A stretch of DNA of 64,000 bases from Psychrobacter pygoscelis (GTDB lineage: Bacteria; Pseudomonadota; Gammaproteobacteria; Pseudomonadales; Moraxellaceae), in assembly GCF_004335015.1 (NCBI RefSeq), contig NZ_RQRU01000006.1:107545-171544 (forward strand), written 5' to 3'. Position 1 is the stretch's first letter; every line of letters starts with the position of its first letter. Made by a program: the position numbers and the translations under genes. The notes under the pieces are model-generated. The model was not told the DNA's origin, searched no databases, and was given only the letters and a program-made list of their open reading frames with translations. Below, one piece after another: positions 1 to 8,339 of the stretch.

Positions 1-290
1 GAGTCTAGTTGACGGATATAGTGTAGTTGATGCTGGAAGTTTGCCACAGCTTCTTGAAAGCCAAGACAAGCTTCATAGACTGCAAGGCCATCCTCAGTAA
101 GCTTAAAGCCGCTACGACCACGCTGACATAGCACCATACCCAATCTGTCTTCTAAATGGGATAGGTGACCACTAATGACAGAGGTTGAAAGGTTTAGTCT
201 ATCCTCTGCGGCAGTGACTCCTTGGCACTCAACAATGGCGATGAAGCTATTAAGGGTCTTGATATCAATTTTGGTGAGTTCATTGAGCAT
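1..290 (-). CDS. LysR-family transcriptional regulator, partial (N-terminus only)
   Basis: The reverse strand reads from an ATG at 288-290 for 96 codons off the window's left edge without a stop. The product starts MLNELTKIDIKTLNSF and continues with a winged helix-turn-helix typical of LysR proteins (TAAEDRLNLSTSVISGHLSHLE, roughly residues 26-47, then the wing around LCQRGRSGFKLTEDG). The effector-binding domain lies outside the window. The gene is divergent from gbuA across about 200 bases, the classic arrangement for a LysR protein controlling a neighbouring catabolic operon. That it governs the guanidino/GABA island is inference from position. Confidence 0.85.
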   Translation of the reverse strand, partial: MLNELTKIDIKTLNSFIAIVECQGVTAAEDRLNLSTSVISGHLSHLEDRLGMVLCQRGRSGFKLTEDGLAVYEACLGFQEAVANFQHQLHYIRQLD

Positions 291-488
291 GTATCAGTAT
301 CTCTTATCTTTGGTAGTAGCTAACTAATTCTCATTTACTTATCAATCTTCATTGTTTTAAGCAGATTACTACGAATTTTTAAAAGTTTACTTCTGAATTT
401 TATCATGGTCTGAGCCACTATATTTAGGTAAGGTAATTATAGTCAAAATGACTGATTATTCAGATGAAATGTAAGAAGGAAGTGACAA

Positions 489-1457
489 ATGGAATTTAAT
501 CAACCCCTAAGCGGTAATGAAATGCCAAGATTTGGCGGATTTGCATCTATGATGCGTCTACCTACTCAGCCTGATGCCCAAGGGTTAGATGCTGCTTTTG
601 TTGGCGTGCCTATGGATATTGGGGCTTCAAATCGCAGTGGTGCAAGATTAGGCCCAAGACAGATTCGCGATGAGTCGCGAATGATACGCCCGTATAACGT
701 GGCAACTCGTGCTGCCCCTTTTGAATCTTTACAAGTGGCCGACATCGGTGATGTGCCTATCAATACCTTTAATCTGCTTAAGAGCGTTGAGATAATTGAA
801 AAGTTTTATTCAGAAAAAATTCTAAGTCACGGTGCAGTGCCATTGACGTTAGGTGGTGACCATACGATTGCCTTGCCTATTCTACGTGCCATCGCGAAAA
901 AGCATGGTCCGGTCGGACTTGTTCATATCGATGCTCATGCGGATATCAATGACGATATGTTCGGTGAAAAAATCGCTCATGGTACGCCGTTTCGCCGCGC
1001 GGTCGAAGAAAACCTTATCGATGGTAATCGAGTGGTTCAGATAGGCCTTCGTGGTACGGGCTACAGTGCCGAAGAGTTTGACTGGTCGACGCAGCAAGGG
1101 TTTCGCGTAGTGCCAGCAGAAGAGTGCTGGTATAAGTCACTGACGCCGCTCATGGCTGAAGTCAGAGAAAAAGTAGGCGCCGGTCCTGTTTATCTAAGCT
1201 TTGATATCGATGGTATTGACCCTGCCTTTGCCCCTGGAACTGGTACTGCTGAAATTGGAGGGCTAACCTCGACCCAAGGGATTGAAATCGTTCGTGGTAT
1301 GCGCGGCTTAGATGTGGTTGGCTGTGACCTAGTAGAGGTGTCTCCTCCTTATGATCCATTTGGTAATACCTCTGTGCTAGCTGCTAACTTGCTCTTTGAG
1401 ATGTTATGCATTCTACCAGGCGTTCGCTATGACGATAAAGTCAAAGCAGTGTATTAA
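489..1457 (+). CDS. gbuA: Guanidinobutyrase (ureohydrolase family)
   Basis: Predicted to hydrolyse 4-guanidinobutyrate to GABA plus urea in the cytoplasm. The 322-residue protein is full length for the arginase/agmatinase/guanidinobutyrase family. The binuclear manganese site is visible: GGDHT (residues about 122-126), DAHAD (D148, H150, D152) and SFDIDGIDP (D239, D241). The N-terminus (QPLSGNEMPRFGG) closely resembles Pseudomonas GbuA rather than agmatinase SpeB, as I remember those sequences. A GAAGGAAGTG ribosome site sits just before the ATG. It is the first gene after the divergent LysR gene and heads a set of genes that converts 2-ketoarginine to succinate, which fits the guanidinobutyrase assignment. 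Agmatinase is the main alternative. Confidence 0.9.
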   Translation: MEFNQPLSGNEMPRFGGFASMMRLPTQPDAQGLDAAFVGVPMDIGASNRSGARLGPRQIRDESRMIRPYNVATRAAPFESLQVADIGDVPINTFNLLKSVEIIEKFYSEKILSHGAVPLTLGGDHTIALPILRAIAKKHGPVGLVHIDAHADINDDMFGEKIAHGTPFRRAVEENLIDGNRVVQIGLRGTGYSAEEFDWSTQQGFRVVPAEECWYKSLTPLMAEVREKVGAGPVYLSFDIDGIDPAFAPGTGTAEIGGLTSTQGIEIVRGMRGLDVVGCDLVEVSPPYDPFGNTSVLAANLLFEMLCILPGVRYDDKVKAVY

Positions 1458-1501
1458 TCCAAGTTAGCTAATAAAACTGTTTAATATTAATGATATATTA
1501 T

Positions 1502-1562
1502 ATGGTCTTTAATTCTATTCCACTGATCGTTCACAGTCACTCGGAGTGGCATTAAAGACCAT
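1502..1562 (+). terminator. Long hairpin between gbuA and aruI (terminator or attenuator)
   Basis: A perfect 12-base inverted repeat (ATGGTCTTTAAT at 1502-1513 and ATTAAAGACCAT at 1551-1562) encloses a second short stem (CCACT/AGTGG). The right arm is followed by a short T-run (TTTTAC). The structure ends about 20 bases before the aruI start codon. It could end the gbuA transcript or act as a leader structure for aruI; the sequence alone does not decide. The T-tract is weak for a strong intrinsic terminator. Confidence 0.5.
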
Positions 1563-1582
1563 TTTACTATTTAGGATGATTT

Positions 1583-3289
1583 ATGGGGCAGTCAGATCAA
1601 TCGCATCAGTTAACGGTGAACGATACGGCCATCACTTGTGGTGAGCTATTAGTAGAATGGCTAGAGTATTATGGGGTAGATACAGTATTTGGTATTCCAG
1701 GTGTGCATACCGTAGAGTTATATCGTGGCCTTCCCAATACTAATATTCGTCATATCACTCCGCGTCATGAGCAAGGGGCGGGCTTTATGGCGGACGGTTA
1801 TTACCGCGCATCAGGTAAGGTGGCAGTGTGTTTTATCATAACTGGGCCTGGTATGACCAATATTCTTACAGCAATGGCGCAAGCCGCAGCTGACTCTATA
1901 CCGATGCTCATTATCTCTAGTGTGAATAAGATTGCCGACACTGGTAGCGGAGAAGGGCACTTGCATGAGCTTCATGATCAGCAGGGTCTGGTGAGTAAAG
2001 CAGCGCTAGCAAGCAAGACTATCTGGCAGCCCGAGGCTCTGCCTAAGGTAATCGCCGAAGCGTTTGCTTTATTTCATAGTGCAAGACCTGGTCCGGTGCA
2101 TATTCAATTGCCTATTGATGTCATTACTGCTGATGCCAGCCATGTTCCCAAGCCGCCAAAGTCGAGTCAGGCTGAGGTTCAGAATGTGGCCGCTTCTTTA
2201 GCAACTCTGCCTGCACCCAATCCTGCACAGTTGGATCTCGCCGCGCAGCAGCTAATCGCTGCTAAAAATCCAGTATTACTTTTTGGTGGTGGCTGCGTGG
2301 CAGTCGACGGGGATGCTCAGCGATTGGCAGAGCTACTTGATGCTCCGACATTTTTGACCATCAATGCTAAGGGATTGTTGCCACCGGCTCATCCTTTAAG
2401 TCTTGGTAGTAATCAATCTTTACCGGCTGGTCGTGAGCTTATTACTAATGCCGATGTGGTATTAGCCATCGGCACTGAGCTTGGTGAGACTGATTATGAT
2501 GTTGGCTTTGATGGGGGCTTTAAAATCAATGGTACCCTTATTCGTATCGATTGTGATGCGGCGCAGTTGCACCGACCATTTAGGGCAGATATCGCGATAC
2601 TCAGTGACGCGCAAATGGCAGTCTCGGCACTGTGCAAACGCTTATCTGACCACCCTTTAGATCATCAGGCCGCGCCGCGGGTTAAAGCAGCTCAGCAGCA
2701 GATAATCAAAGAGATACCAGATAATTTTGCAGGTCAAAACGCACTCCTTAAATGCATCCGTGATGCTGTAGACGACGTCATTATTGTCGGAGATTCCACT
2801 CAGCCGGTCTATGCAGGTAACCTTGGCTTTGAAGCTGTAAAAACACGCAAATGGTTTAACTCTTCCACGGGCTTTGGTACGTTGGGCTATGGCTTACCGG
2901 CGGCAATTGGTGCTCTGGTAGCAGCGCAAGGTCCTGTCATTAGCTTGATAGGCGATGGCGGTATTCAATTTACTATCGCTGAGCTTATCTGTGCAGCAGA
3001 GCTTGAGCTGCCATTAATCGTGCTGTTGTGGAATAACCAAGGCTATGGCGAGATTCGTCGCTATATGCAGGAACGAGGCTTACCGGAGATCGGGGTCAAT
3101 ATTAAGACCCCTAATTTTGAGTCACTAGCAGCTGGATTTGGTGCAGGCTACCGCCGAATCACCTCAGAGCAGCAGCTATTGGAAGCACTAAAACAGGACA
3201 TCACAGGTCATAAGCCAGTTATTTATGAAGTCGATGAAGCGGACGACTTTATTGAAGAGATGGGCAAGTCTTTTAGTTACTTTAGCTAG
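1583..3289 (+). CDS. aruI: Thiamine-diphosphate decarboxylase, 2-ketoarginine decarboxylase-like
   Basis: A 568-residue member of the acetolactate synthase/benzoylformate decarboxylase fold. The N-terminal pyrimidine-binding domain has the catalytic glutamate in RHEQGAGFMADG (E63). A central domain follows, and the C-terminal ThDP-binding motif begins GDGG near residue 456 and ends with NN near 483. Sequence and length resemble Pseudomonas AruI, which decarboxylates 5-guanidino-2-oxopentanoate to 4-guanidinobutyraldehyde. The neighbours supply an aldehyde dehydrogenase and guanidinobutyrase, exactly the next two steps, which favours AruI over a biosynthetic acetolactate synthase. No regulatory small subunit is adjacent. 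A GGATGATTT stretch precedes the ATG. Substrate is inferred from context and resemblance. Confidence 0.8.
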   Translation: MGQSDQSHQLTVNDTAITCGELLVEWLEYYGVDTVFGIPGVHTVELYRGLPNTNIRHITPRHEQGAGFMADGYYRASGKVAVCFIITGPGMTNILTAMAQAAADSIPMLIISSVNKIADTGSGEGHLHELHDQQGLVSKAALASKTIWQPEALPKVIAEAFALFHSARPGPVHIQLPIDVITADASHVPKPPKSSQAEVQNVAASLATLPAPNPAQLDLAAQQLIAAKNPVLLFGGGCVAVDGDAQRLAELLDAPTFLTINAKGLLPPAHPLSLGSNQSLPAGRELITNADVVLAIGTELGETDYDVGFDGGFKINGTLIRIDCDAAQLHRPFRADIAILSDAQMAVSALCKRLSDHPLDHQAAPRVKAAQQQIIKEIPDNFAGQNALLKCIRDAVDDVIIVGDSTQPVYAGNLGFEAVKTRKWFNSSTGFGTLGYGLPAAIGALVAAQGPVISLIGDGGIQFTIAELICAAELELPLIVLLWNNQGYGEIRRYMQERGLPEIGVNIKTPNFESLAAGFGAGYRRITSEQQLLEALKQDITGHKPVIYEVDEADDFIEEMGKSFSYFS

Positions 3290-3430
3290 ATTAGGATTAG
3301 GGCGAGTCAGTAAAGCCACCCTGTGAGTCTAGTTGCTGGCTGGCTATTGCCTTAGTGAGAGTTGTTTGGTGGTTCTCACCCATCGTCCGTTAATTGCCAT
3401 TTTATTGTTTAATAAATTTAGAGAGTAGTT

Positions 3431-5164
3431 GTGTCTTCTTACGATCCTTCGTCATATTTGCTCACCGAGCTAAGCCAAGTCGTCGATAAAGCTGGTCTGC
3501 TTACGACATCTAGCCAGCAGCAAGCCTACGTTGAGGGTATCGTTAGTAGTCCAGAGCAGCCGAACGTGCTAGCAGTGGTGATACCACAGACTCTGGTGGC
3601 GCTTTGGCAAGTGATTAATATCTGTGCTAAAGCCGATGCAATCATTATTGCGCAAGCGGCCAATACAGGACTGACAGGAGGGTCAACACCGTTTGGCGGC
3701 TATGATCGTCCTGTTGTCGTCATTTCGATGCAGCGCTTGGGTGGCGTGCATCTACTTAAGGAAGGCCGTGAAGTCGTTGCTCTACCGGCGGCCACACTAC
3801 AAGAATTAGAGATTACCTTAGCCCCATTAGGCCGAGAGCCCCATTCGGTACTTGGCTCAAGCTGTGTCGGCGCTTCGGTTATTGGCGGTATTTGCAATAA
3901 CTCTGGTGGAATGCTGGTTCAGCGTGGTCCCGCGTATACAGAAATGGCGTTATTCGCACGGCGAACAGCATCGGGTAGTTTTGAGCTTATTAATCATCTA
4001 GATATTGCGCTAGGAGATTCACCTGAAGAAATCCTCACTCGCCTAGAGTCTGGTAATTTTAGCACCGACCAAGTCAGTGATACCTGCAACCGCGCTGCCA
4101 GTAACACTCAATATAAAGATAAAGTCCGTGACTGTAACGCGTCGACGCCTGCCAGATTCAATAATGATCCTAGCGGTCTTTACGAGGCATCTGGCTCGGC
4201 AGGTAGGCTTATCGTATTTGCTGTTAGGGTTGCGACCTTTGCTAAGAGCCAGCGAGAGCAGACCTTTTACTACTCTAGCAATGATGCCCACGCCCTCACA
4301 AGCTTACGCCGACACTGGCTTGCAAGTGAGCTTGATTTGCCAGTATGTGCTGAATACATGCATCGAGCGTATAACGAAGTGACCTTGCAATATGGGCGCG
4401 ATACTTGTTTTAGTATGCGAAAACTACCTGCCAAGCGTATTGGTGCTCTATACCGGCTACAATCTCGCTTGGGTTACTATTTGACTAAGTGGCGACTGCC
4501 AACCTCATTGCCAGATCGAATATTACAGCTCGTATCTAGCGTGATGCCAGCCGCTTTACCAAAGCATCTGGCCAAGCAAGCTTTAGCCTATGACTACCAT
4601 CTCATCATTAAGGTAGCGGATGACAATATTGCCCCAGCTCAGGCTTTTTTGCAGGCACATAATGAGCAGCATCAAAGCAGGCTGCATACTTGTACCACAG
4701 AGGAGGCAGAGAAGTTATTAGTCTTTCGTAGTGCGGCCACGGCAGCTATGTTTCGCTACCATAACCTAAACTCAGCAGACTTTGGTGAGATGATATCTAC
4801 AGATATTGCCTTACCAAGGAACGCCATCGATTGGGATGAGACCTTACCTGAGTCATTAAAAAAACATATTAAAAAAACATTTTATTTAGGGCATTTTTTT
4901 TGTCACGTTATGCATCAAGACTATTTATTACAGCCCACCACCAATAAAAATAAAATTAAGGATGAATTGTTAGCATTCTATGATCAGCGCGGGGTGGAGT
5001 ACCCTGCTGAGCATAATGTCGGGCATATTTATCCTGCAAAACCAGCATTGAGCACTTTTTATCGGACGCTGGACCCGACCAATTCGCTAAACCCAGGAAT
5101 AGGTCAGACAGCAAAATGGAAAGATTGGCGATTTTCGCCTCTCATGGAGGAAGTGAATGACTAA
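3431..5164 (+). CDS. dld: Quinone-dependent D-lactate dehydrogenase (Dld) family FAD enzyme
   Basis: The 577-residue protein aligns by eye along its whole length with E. coli Dld (571 residues). Shared features include an FAD-binding PCMH region with QAANTGLTGGSTP (near residue 80) and GREPHSVLGSSC..GASVIGGICNNSGG (near 140-160), the cap segment CAEYMHRAYNEV, and the C-terminal YPAEHNVGHIYPAKP and DPTNSLNPGIG motifs. Dld is a peripheral inner-membrane enzyme that oxidises D-2-hydroxy acids to 2-oxo acids and passes electrons to quinone. The start is GTG, preceded by GAGAGTAG. It overlaps the next gene by 8 bases. Placed beside a 2-ketoarginine decarboxylase it may act on a guanidino hydroxy acid rather than lactate; that is inference. 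Confidence 0.85.
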   Translation: MSSYDPSSYLLTELSQVVDKAGLLTTSSQQQAYVEGIVSSPEQPNVLAVVIPQTLVALWQVINICAKADAIIIAQAANTGLTGGSTPFGGYDRPVVVISMQRLGGVHLLKEGREVVALPAATLQELEITLAPLGREPHSVLGSSCVGASVIGGICNNSGGMLVQRGPAYTEMALFARRTASGSFELINHLDIALGDSPEEILTRLESGNFSTDQVSDTCNRAASNTQYKDKVRDCNASTPARFNNDPSGLYEASGSAGRLIVFAVRVATFAKSQREQTFYYSSNDAHALTSLRRHWLASELDLPVCAEYMHRAYNEVTLQYGRDTCFSMRKLPAKRIGALYRLQSRLGYYLTKWRLPTSLPDRILQLVSSVMPAALPKHLAKQALAYDYHLIIKVADDNIAPAQAFLQAHNEQHQSRLHTCTTEEAEKLLVFRSAATAAMFRYHNLNSADFGEMISTDIALPRNAIDWDETLPESLKKHIKKTFYLGHFFCHVMHQDYLLQPTTNKNKIKDELLAFYDQRGVEYPAEHNVGHIYPAKPALSTFYRTLDPTNSLNPGIGQTAKWKDWRFSPLMEEVND

Positions 5165-6563
5165 TTATATTAATAAGTCGCAGCAGCCACTTTTGGATGA
5201 CGCGCAAGAAGAGGTACAGACGCCGCAAGGCGCGCAGTGGCAATCGTCACTGTGGAAATTTATATTGTTCTCTGCGGTGGGTATTGCCTTATTTATTCTC
5301 CCCTTTGAATGGGGTGGTAAGATTACGATTTTACTAGGCGTACTAACGGATACCTTGCAAGCTGCACTGGGTGATGCAGTATTTTATATCTCACTCGCCA
5401 TAGTGAGCATATCATTTTTAGGTGCGTTAGCAGTAAAAGTATTGCGCCCTAATTTAGAGAACAAGCCTGCGCTTAAGAATATGTTTGATGTCTCTTGGCT
5501 ATGGCTCGTGGCCCGCTTTTTAGGGGCGTTATTTATCTGGATGATTTTTCTGCAGATGGGTCCTGAGTTTATTATTAACCGTAATACTGGCGGGGTCATT
5601 TATCAAGATCTTATCCCTATTCTTATTCCCCTATTTTTCTTCGCCATTTTGACCTTACCATTCCTAACAGACTTTGGTCTTATGGAATATTTAGGAACGC
5701 TTGCTCGTAAAGTCTTTGTTAAACTCTTCAAGTTGCCTGGCCGCTCCGCTGTTGATGCCATGTCATCTTGGTTTGGCGCTGCCTCTATTGGTCTACTCGT
5801 CACCATGCAGCAATATGATAAAAGCTACTACAGTCAACGAGAAGCAGCAGTTATTGCGACGACCTTTTCAGTGACTTCTATAGCGTTTACCTATGTGGTG
5901 GCCAAGACCATCGGCGTTGACAATAATTTTGTGCCTTTTTATCTGACCGTTGCTTTAACCGGTTTCGTTGCGGCAATTATTATGCCACGACTGCCGCCCC
6001 TGTCTTTGAAACCAGAGACTTATCACTCGGGCAAAAGTATGCTAGATGAGCAGATTCCGACCAATTATAGCACTCATCAATGGGCGCTAAATCGGGCGGT
6101 GACACGAGCTTATTCTATGCCAAGTTTGAGTCATGTGTTCAAAAGCAGCGTCGTTAATCTGTTTGACATCTATTTTGGTCTTATTCCGGTGGTCTTTGCG
6201 ATCGGTACTATTGGTTTAGGCTTGTCCGAGTATACGTCAGTGTTTAACTGGCTCTCAGCACCGCTAGTGCCATTACTTGAATGGCTGCAAATCCCTGAAG
6301 CAGCAGCAGCGGCGCCTGCTATGGTAATGGGCTTTGCAGATATGTATTTACCAGCCCTAGTGGGTAAGAGTATTGAGAGCGAGATGACGCGATTTATCGT
6401 AGGAGCAGCGTCTATCACTCAGATTATTTATATGTCTGAAGTTGGTGCGCTGATCCTTAAGTCGAATATTAAGCTGAACATTTTAGAGCTGTTTCTCATC
6501 TTTATTATGCGTACCTTGATCAGTCTGGTCATCATTACCTCAGTAGCTCATCTACTGTATTAG
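5157..6563 (+). CDS. YjiH-family polytopic membrane protein (Gate-domain, putative transporter)
   Basis: A 468-residue inner-membrane protein with about 10-11 hydrophobic segments (first near residues 33-55). It resembles the YjiH/nucleoside-recognition (Gate) family, with helices such as FSVTSIAFTYVVAK and AAAAAPAMVMGFADMYLPALVG typical of that group. No transport substrate is established for YjiH, to my knowledge. The ATG lies inside the end of dld (8-base overlap) behind a GGAGGAAG site that also codes for the end of Dld, so the two are probably translationally coupled. The position suggests uptake or release of a pathway compound such as arginine, a 2-hydroxy or 2-oxo acid, or urea; this is inference. 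Confidence 0.75.
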   Translation: MTNYINKSQQPLLDDAQEEVQTPQGAQWQSSLWKFILFSAVGIALFILPFEWGGKITILLGVLTDTLQAALGDAVFYISLAIVSISFLGALAVKVLRPNLENKPALKNMFDVSWLWLVARFLGALFIWMIFLQMGPEFIINRNTGGVIYQDLIPILIPLFFFAILTLPFLTDFGLMEYLGTLARKVFVKLFKLPGRSAVDAMSSWFGAASIGLLVTMQQYDKSYYSQREAAVIATTFSVTSIAFTYVVAKTIGVDNNFVPFYLTVALTGFVAAIIMPRLPPLSLKPETYHSGKSMLDEQIPTNYSTHQWALNRAVTRAYSMPSLSHVFKSSVVNLFDIYFGLIPVVFAIGTIGLGLSEYTSVFNWLSAPLVPLLEWLQIPEAAAAAPAMVMGFADMYLPALVGKSIESEMTRFIVGAASITQIIYMSEVGALILKSNIKLNILELFLIFIMRTLISLVIITSVAHLLY

Positions 6564-6734
6564 CGTCTTCAAGACCTGATTACTTACCAGATATTTAACT
6601 AAAGCTGCCTCTGAGCAAATCTCTCGCTCAGGGTAGTTAATATTGGCTATTTATTTCATTAATTCTTAGTGGGTTTTGTGAGAGATTATTCTTAAACGTT
6701 GTTTTCAATTCCTACTTTAGCAATGAGAGGTTTT

Positions 6735-8276
6735 ATGTCTTCTACATTAGCAAATAATATTCAGCTGACTCGAGAGGGCATCAGTCAGGTCGTGGCATCT
6801 GAGATTAAGCTTAATAGCGCCTTTATCGATGGCGAATGGGTAGATCTTGGAGTTTCTACAGAGGAGGAAGCTGCATTATACGATCCTAATTCTGGTGACG
6901 TTATCGCTCAGACAGCGCTTTGTAGTGCTGACCATGTTGACCTAGCAGCGCAGGCAGCGAGTGCAGCATTGGCGCCGTGGTCGCAGACAACAGGCGCTCA
7001 GCGAGCAAGTTATCTTAATGCGCTAGCCGATGCGATGCAGCAGCAATTTGATACATTAGTTGGGTTGTCGGTGCTCAATAATGGTAAGCCAATTGCCGAA
7101 GCTCAGATAGATGTTAGTGATGCGATTGCTTGCTATCGTTACTACGCGAAGCTTGCAGCCGCGCAACTGGCGCAAACGACAGTGGCTACGAATGAGCCAG
7201 GAATACGTCTATATAAGTCCCTAGAGCCTATCGGTGTTTGTGCATTAATTGTTCCTTGGAATTTCCCTATGGTGACTACCGCTTGGAAGCTAGCACCTGC
7301 TCTAGCGGCTGGCTGTACGGTCCTATTAAAGCCCTCGGAGGTGACTTTACTGCCAGAATTAATGCTGGGTAATATCTTGAGCAACTTAAGCAATATGGGC
7401 TTTCCAAAAGGGGTGGTTAATATCTTGCCTGGTGCTGCAGCAGTCGGGGCAGCAATGACCCGTCACCCGCTAATCGACAAAGTCTCTTTTACTGGAAGTA
7501 ATGGGGTGGGGGAGAAAGTTATGGCGCAGGCCGCAATTGGTGCCAAAGACATCAGCCTTGAGCTGGGTGGTAAGTCGGCCATTATTGTCCGGGCTGATGC
7601 GGATATCGATGCTGCCTGTGAGCTAATCATCGGAGGTATCTTTACCAATGCCGGACAGATTTGCTCTGCTACCTCTCGGCTGATTGTCCATCAGGATATT
7701 GCCCAAGCGTTATATCAACAGCTCAAAGCAAAAACTATGCAGCTGACCATCGGTGATGGCTTTGCTGAAGCTACCCAAATGGGACCTCTGGTGAGTGCAG
7801 CACAGTTAAGCCAAGTGCGCAAATATTTCGCTATTGCTAAGGATGAGCAGCTTGAGTGTCTGGTAGGCGGTGAGAACTCTGGCGACAACAACCACTCTGA
7901 GGCAAGCTTGCCAGATTCTGGCTATTTTGTCGCACCGACAATTTATACCGATGTGCCAACTTCGAGCCGATTGTGGCAAGAAGAAATATTCGGTCCCGTA
8001 TTAGTAACGACTACCTATCAGCATGATGATGAAGCAATCCAACTGGCAAACGACAGTAACTATGCATTAGCCGCCACATTGGTGAGTGCTGATGAAGAAA
8101 AAGCACTAGCGATGGCTGCTCGAGTCAGAGCAGGTCACATCTGGATTAATGAGCAGCAGATTGTGCTGCCCGAAGCAGGGTGGGGCGGCTTTAAACAAAG
8201 TGGTATTGGCCGAGAGCTTGGTGAGGATGGCTTAGCTGCTTACCAGAAGAGCAAGCATATCTTACTGCCTGCCTAA
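6735..8276 (+). CDS. NAD(P)-dependent aldehyde dehydrogenase, probable 4-guanidinobutyraldehyde dehydrogenase
   Basis: A 513-residue aldehyde dehydrogenase. It shows VPWNFPMVTTAWKLAPALAAG (cofactor region), FTGSNGVGEKVM, the general-base glutamate in LELGGKSA and the catalytic cysteine in GQICSATSR (about residue 310), ending in GFKQSGIGRELGEDG. It resembles betaine-aldehyde/aminoaldehyde dehydrogenases. Between aruI-dld-yjiH and gabD-gabT, the missing pathway step is oxidation of 4-guanidinobutyraldehyde to 4-guanidinobutyrate (the KauB role), so this is the best candidate. I chose the ATG at 6735 because GAGAGG lies 5 bases upstream; the frame extends to a TTG at 6699 with no good ribosome site. 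Confidence 0.82.
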   Translation: MSSTLANNIQLTREGISQVVASEIKLNSAFIDGEWVDLGVSTEEEAALYDPNSGDVIAQTALCSADHVDLAAQAASAALAPWSQTTGAQRASYLNALADAMQQQFDTLVGLSVLNNGKPIAEAQIDVSDAIACYRYYAKLAAAQLAQTTVATNEPGIRLYKSLEPIGVCALIVPWNFPMVTTAWKLAPALAAGCTVLLKPSEVTLLPELMLGNILSNLSNMGFPKGVVNILPGAAAVGAAMTRHPLIDKVSFTGSNGVGEKVMAQAAIGAKDISLELGGKSAIIVRADADIDAACELIIGGIFTNAGQICSATSRLIVHQDIAQALYQQLKAKTMQLTIGDGFAEATQMGPLVSAAQLSQVRKYFAIAKDEQLECLVGGENSGDNNHSEASLPDSGYFVAPTIYTDVPTSSRLWQEEIFGPVLVTTTYQHDDEAIQLANDSNYALAATLVSADEEKALAMAARVRAGHIWINEQQIVLPEAGWGGFKQSGIGRELGEDGLAAYQKSKHILLPA

Positions 8277-8339
8277 GCAGCTATTACTAAGTGTCACAAT
8301 TATTTAGCATTATTCAAAAGCAGAACCAGAGGATGACCT

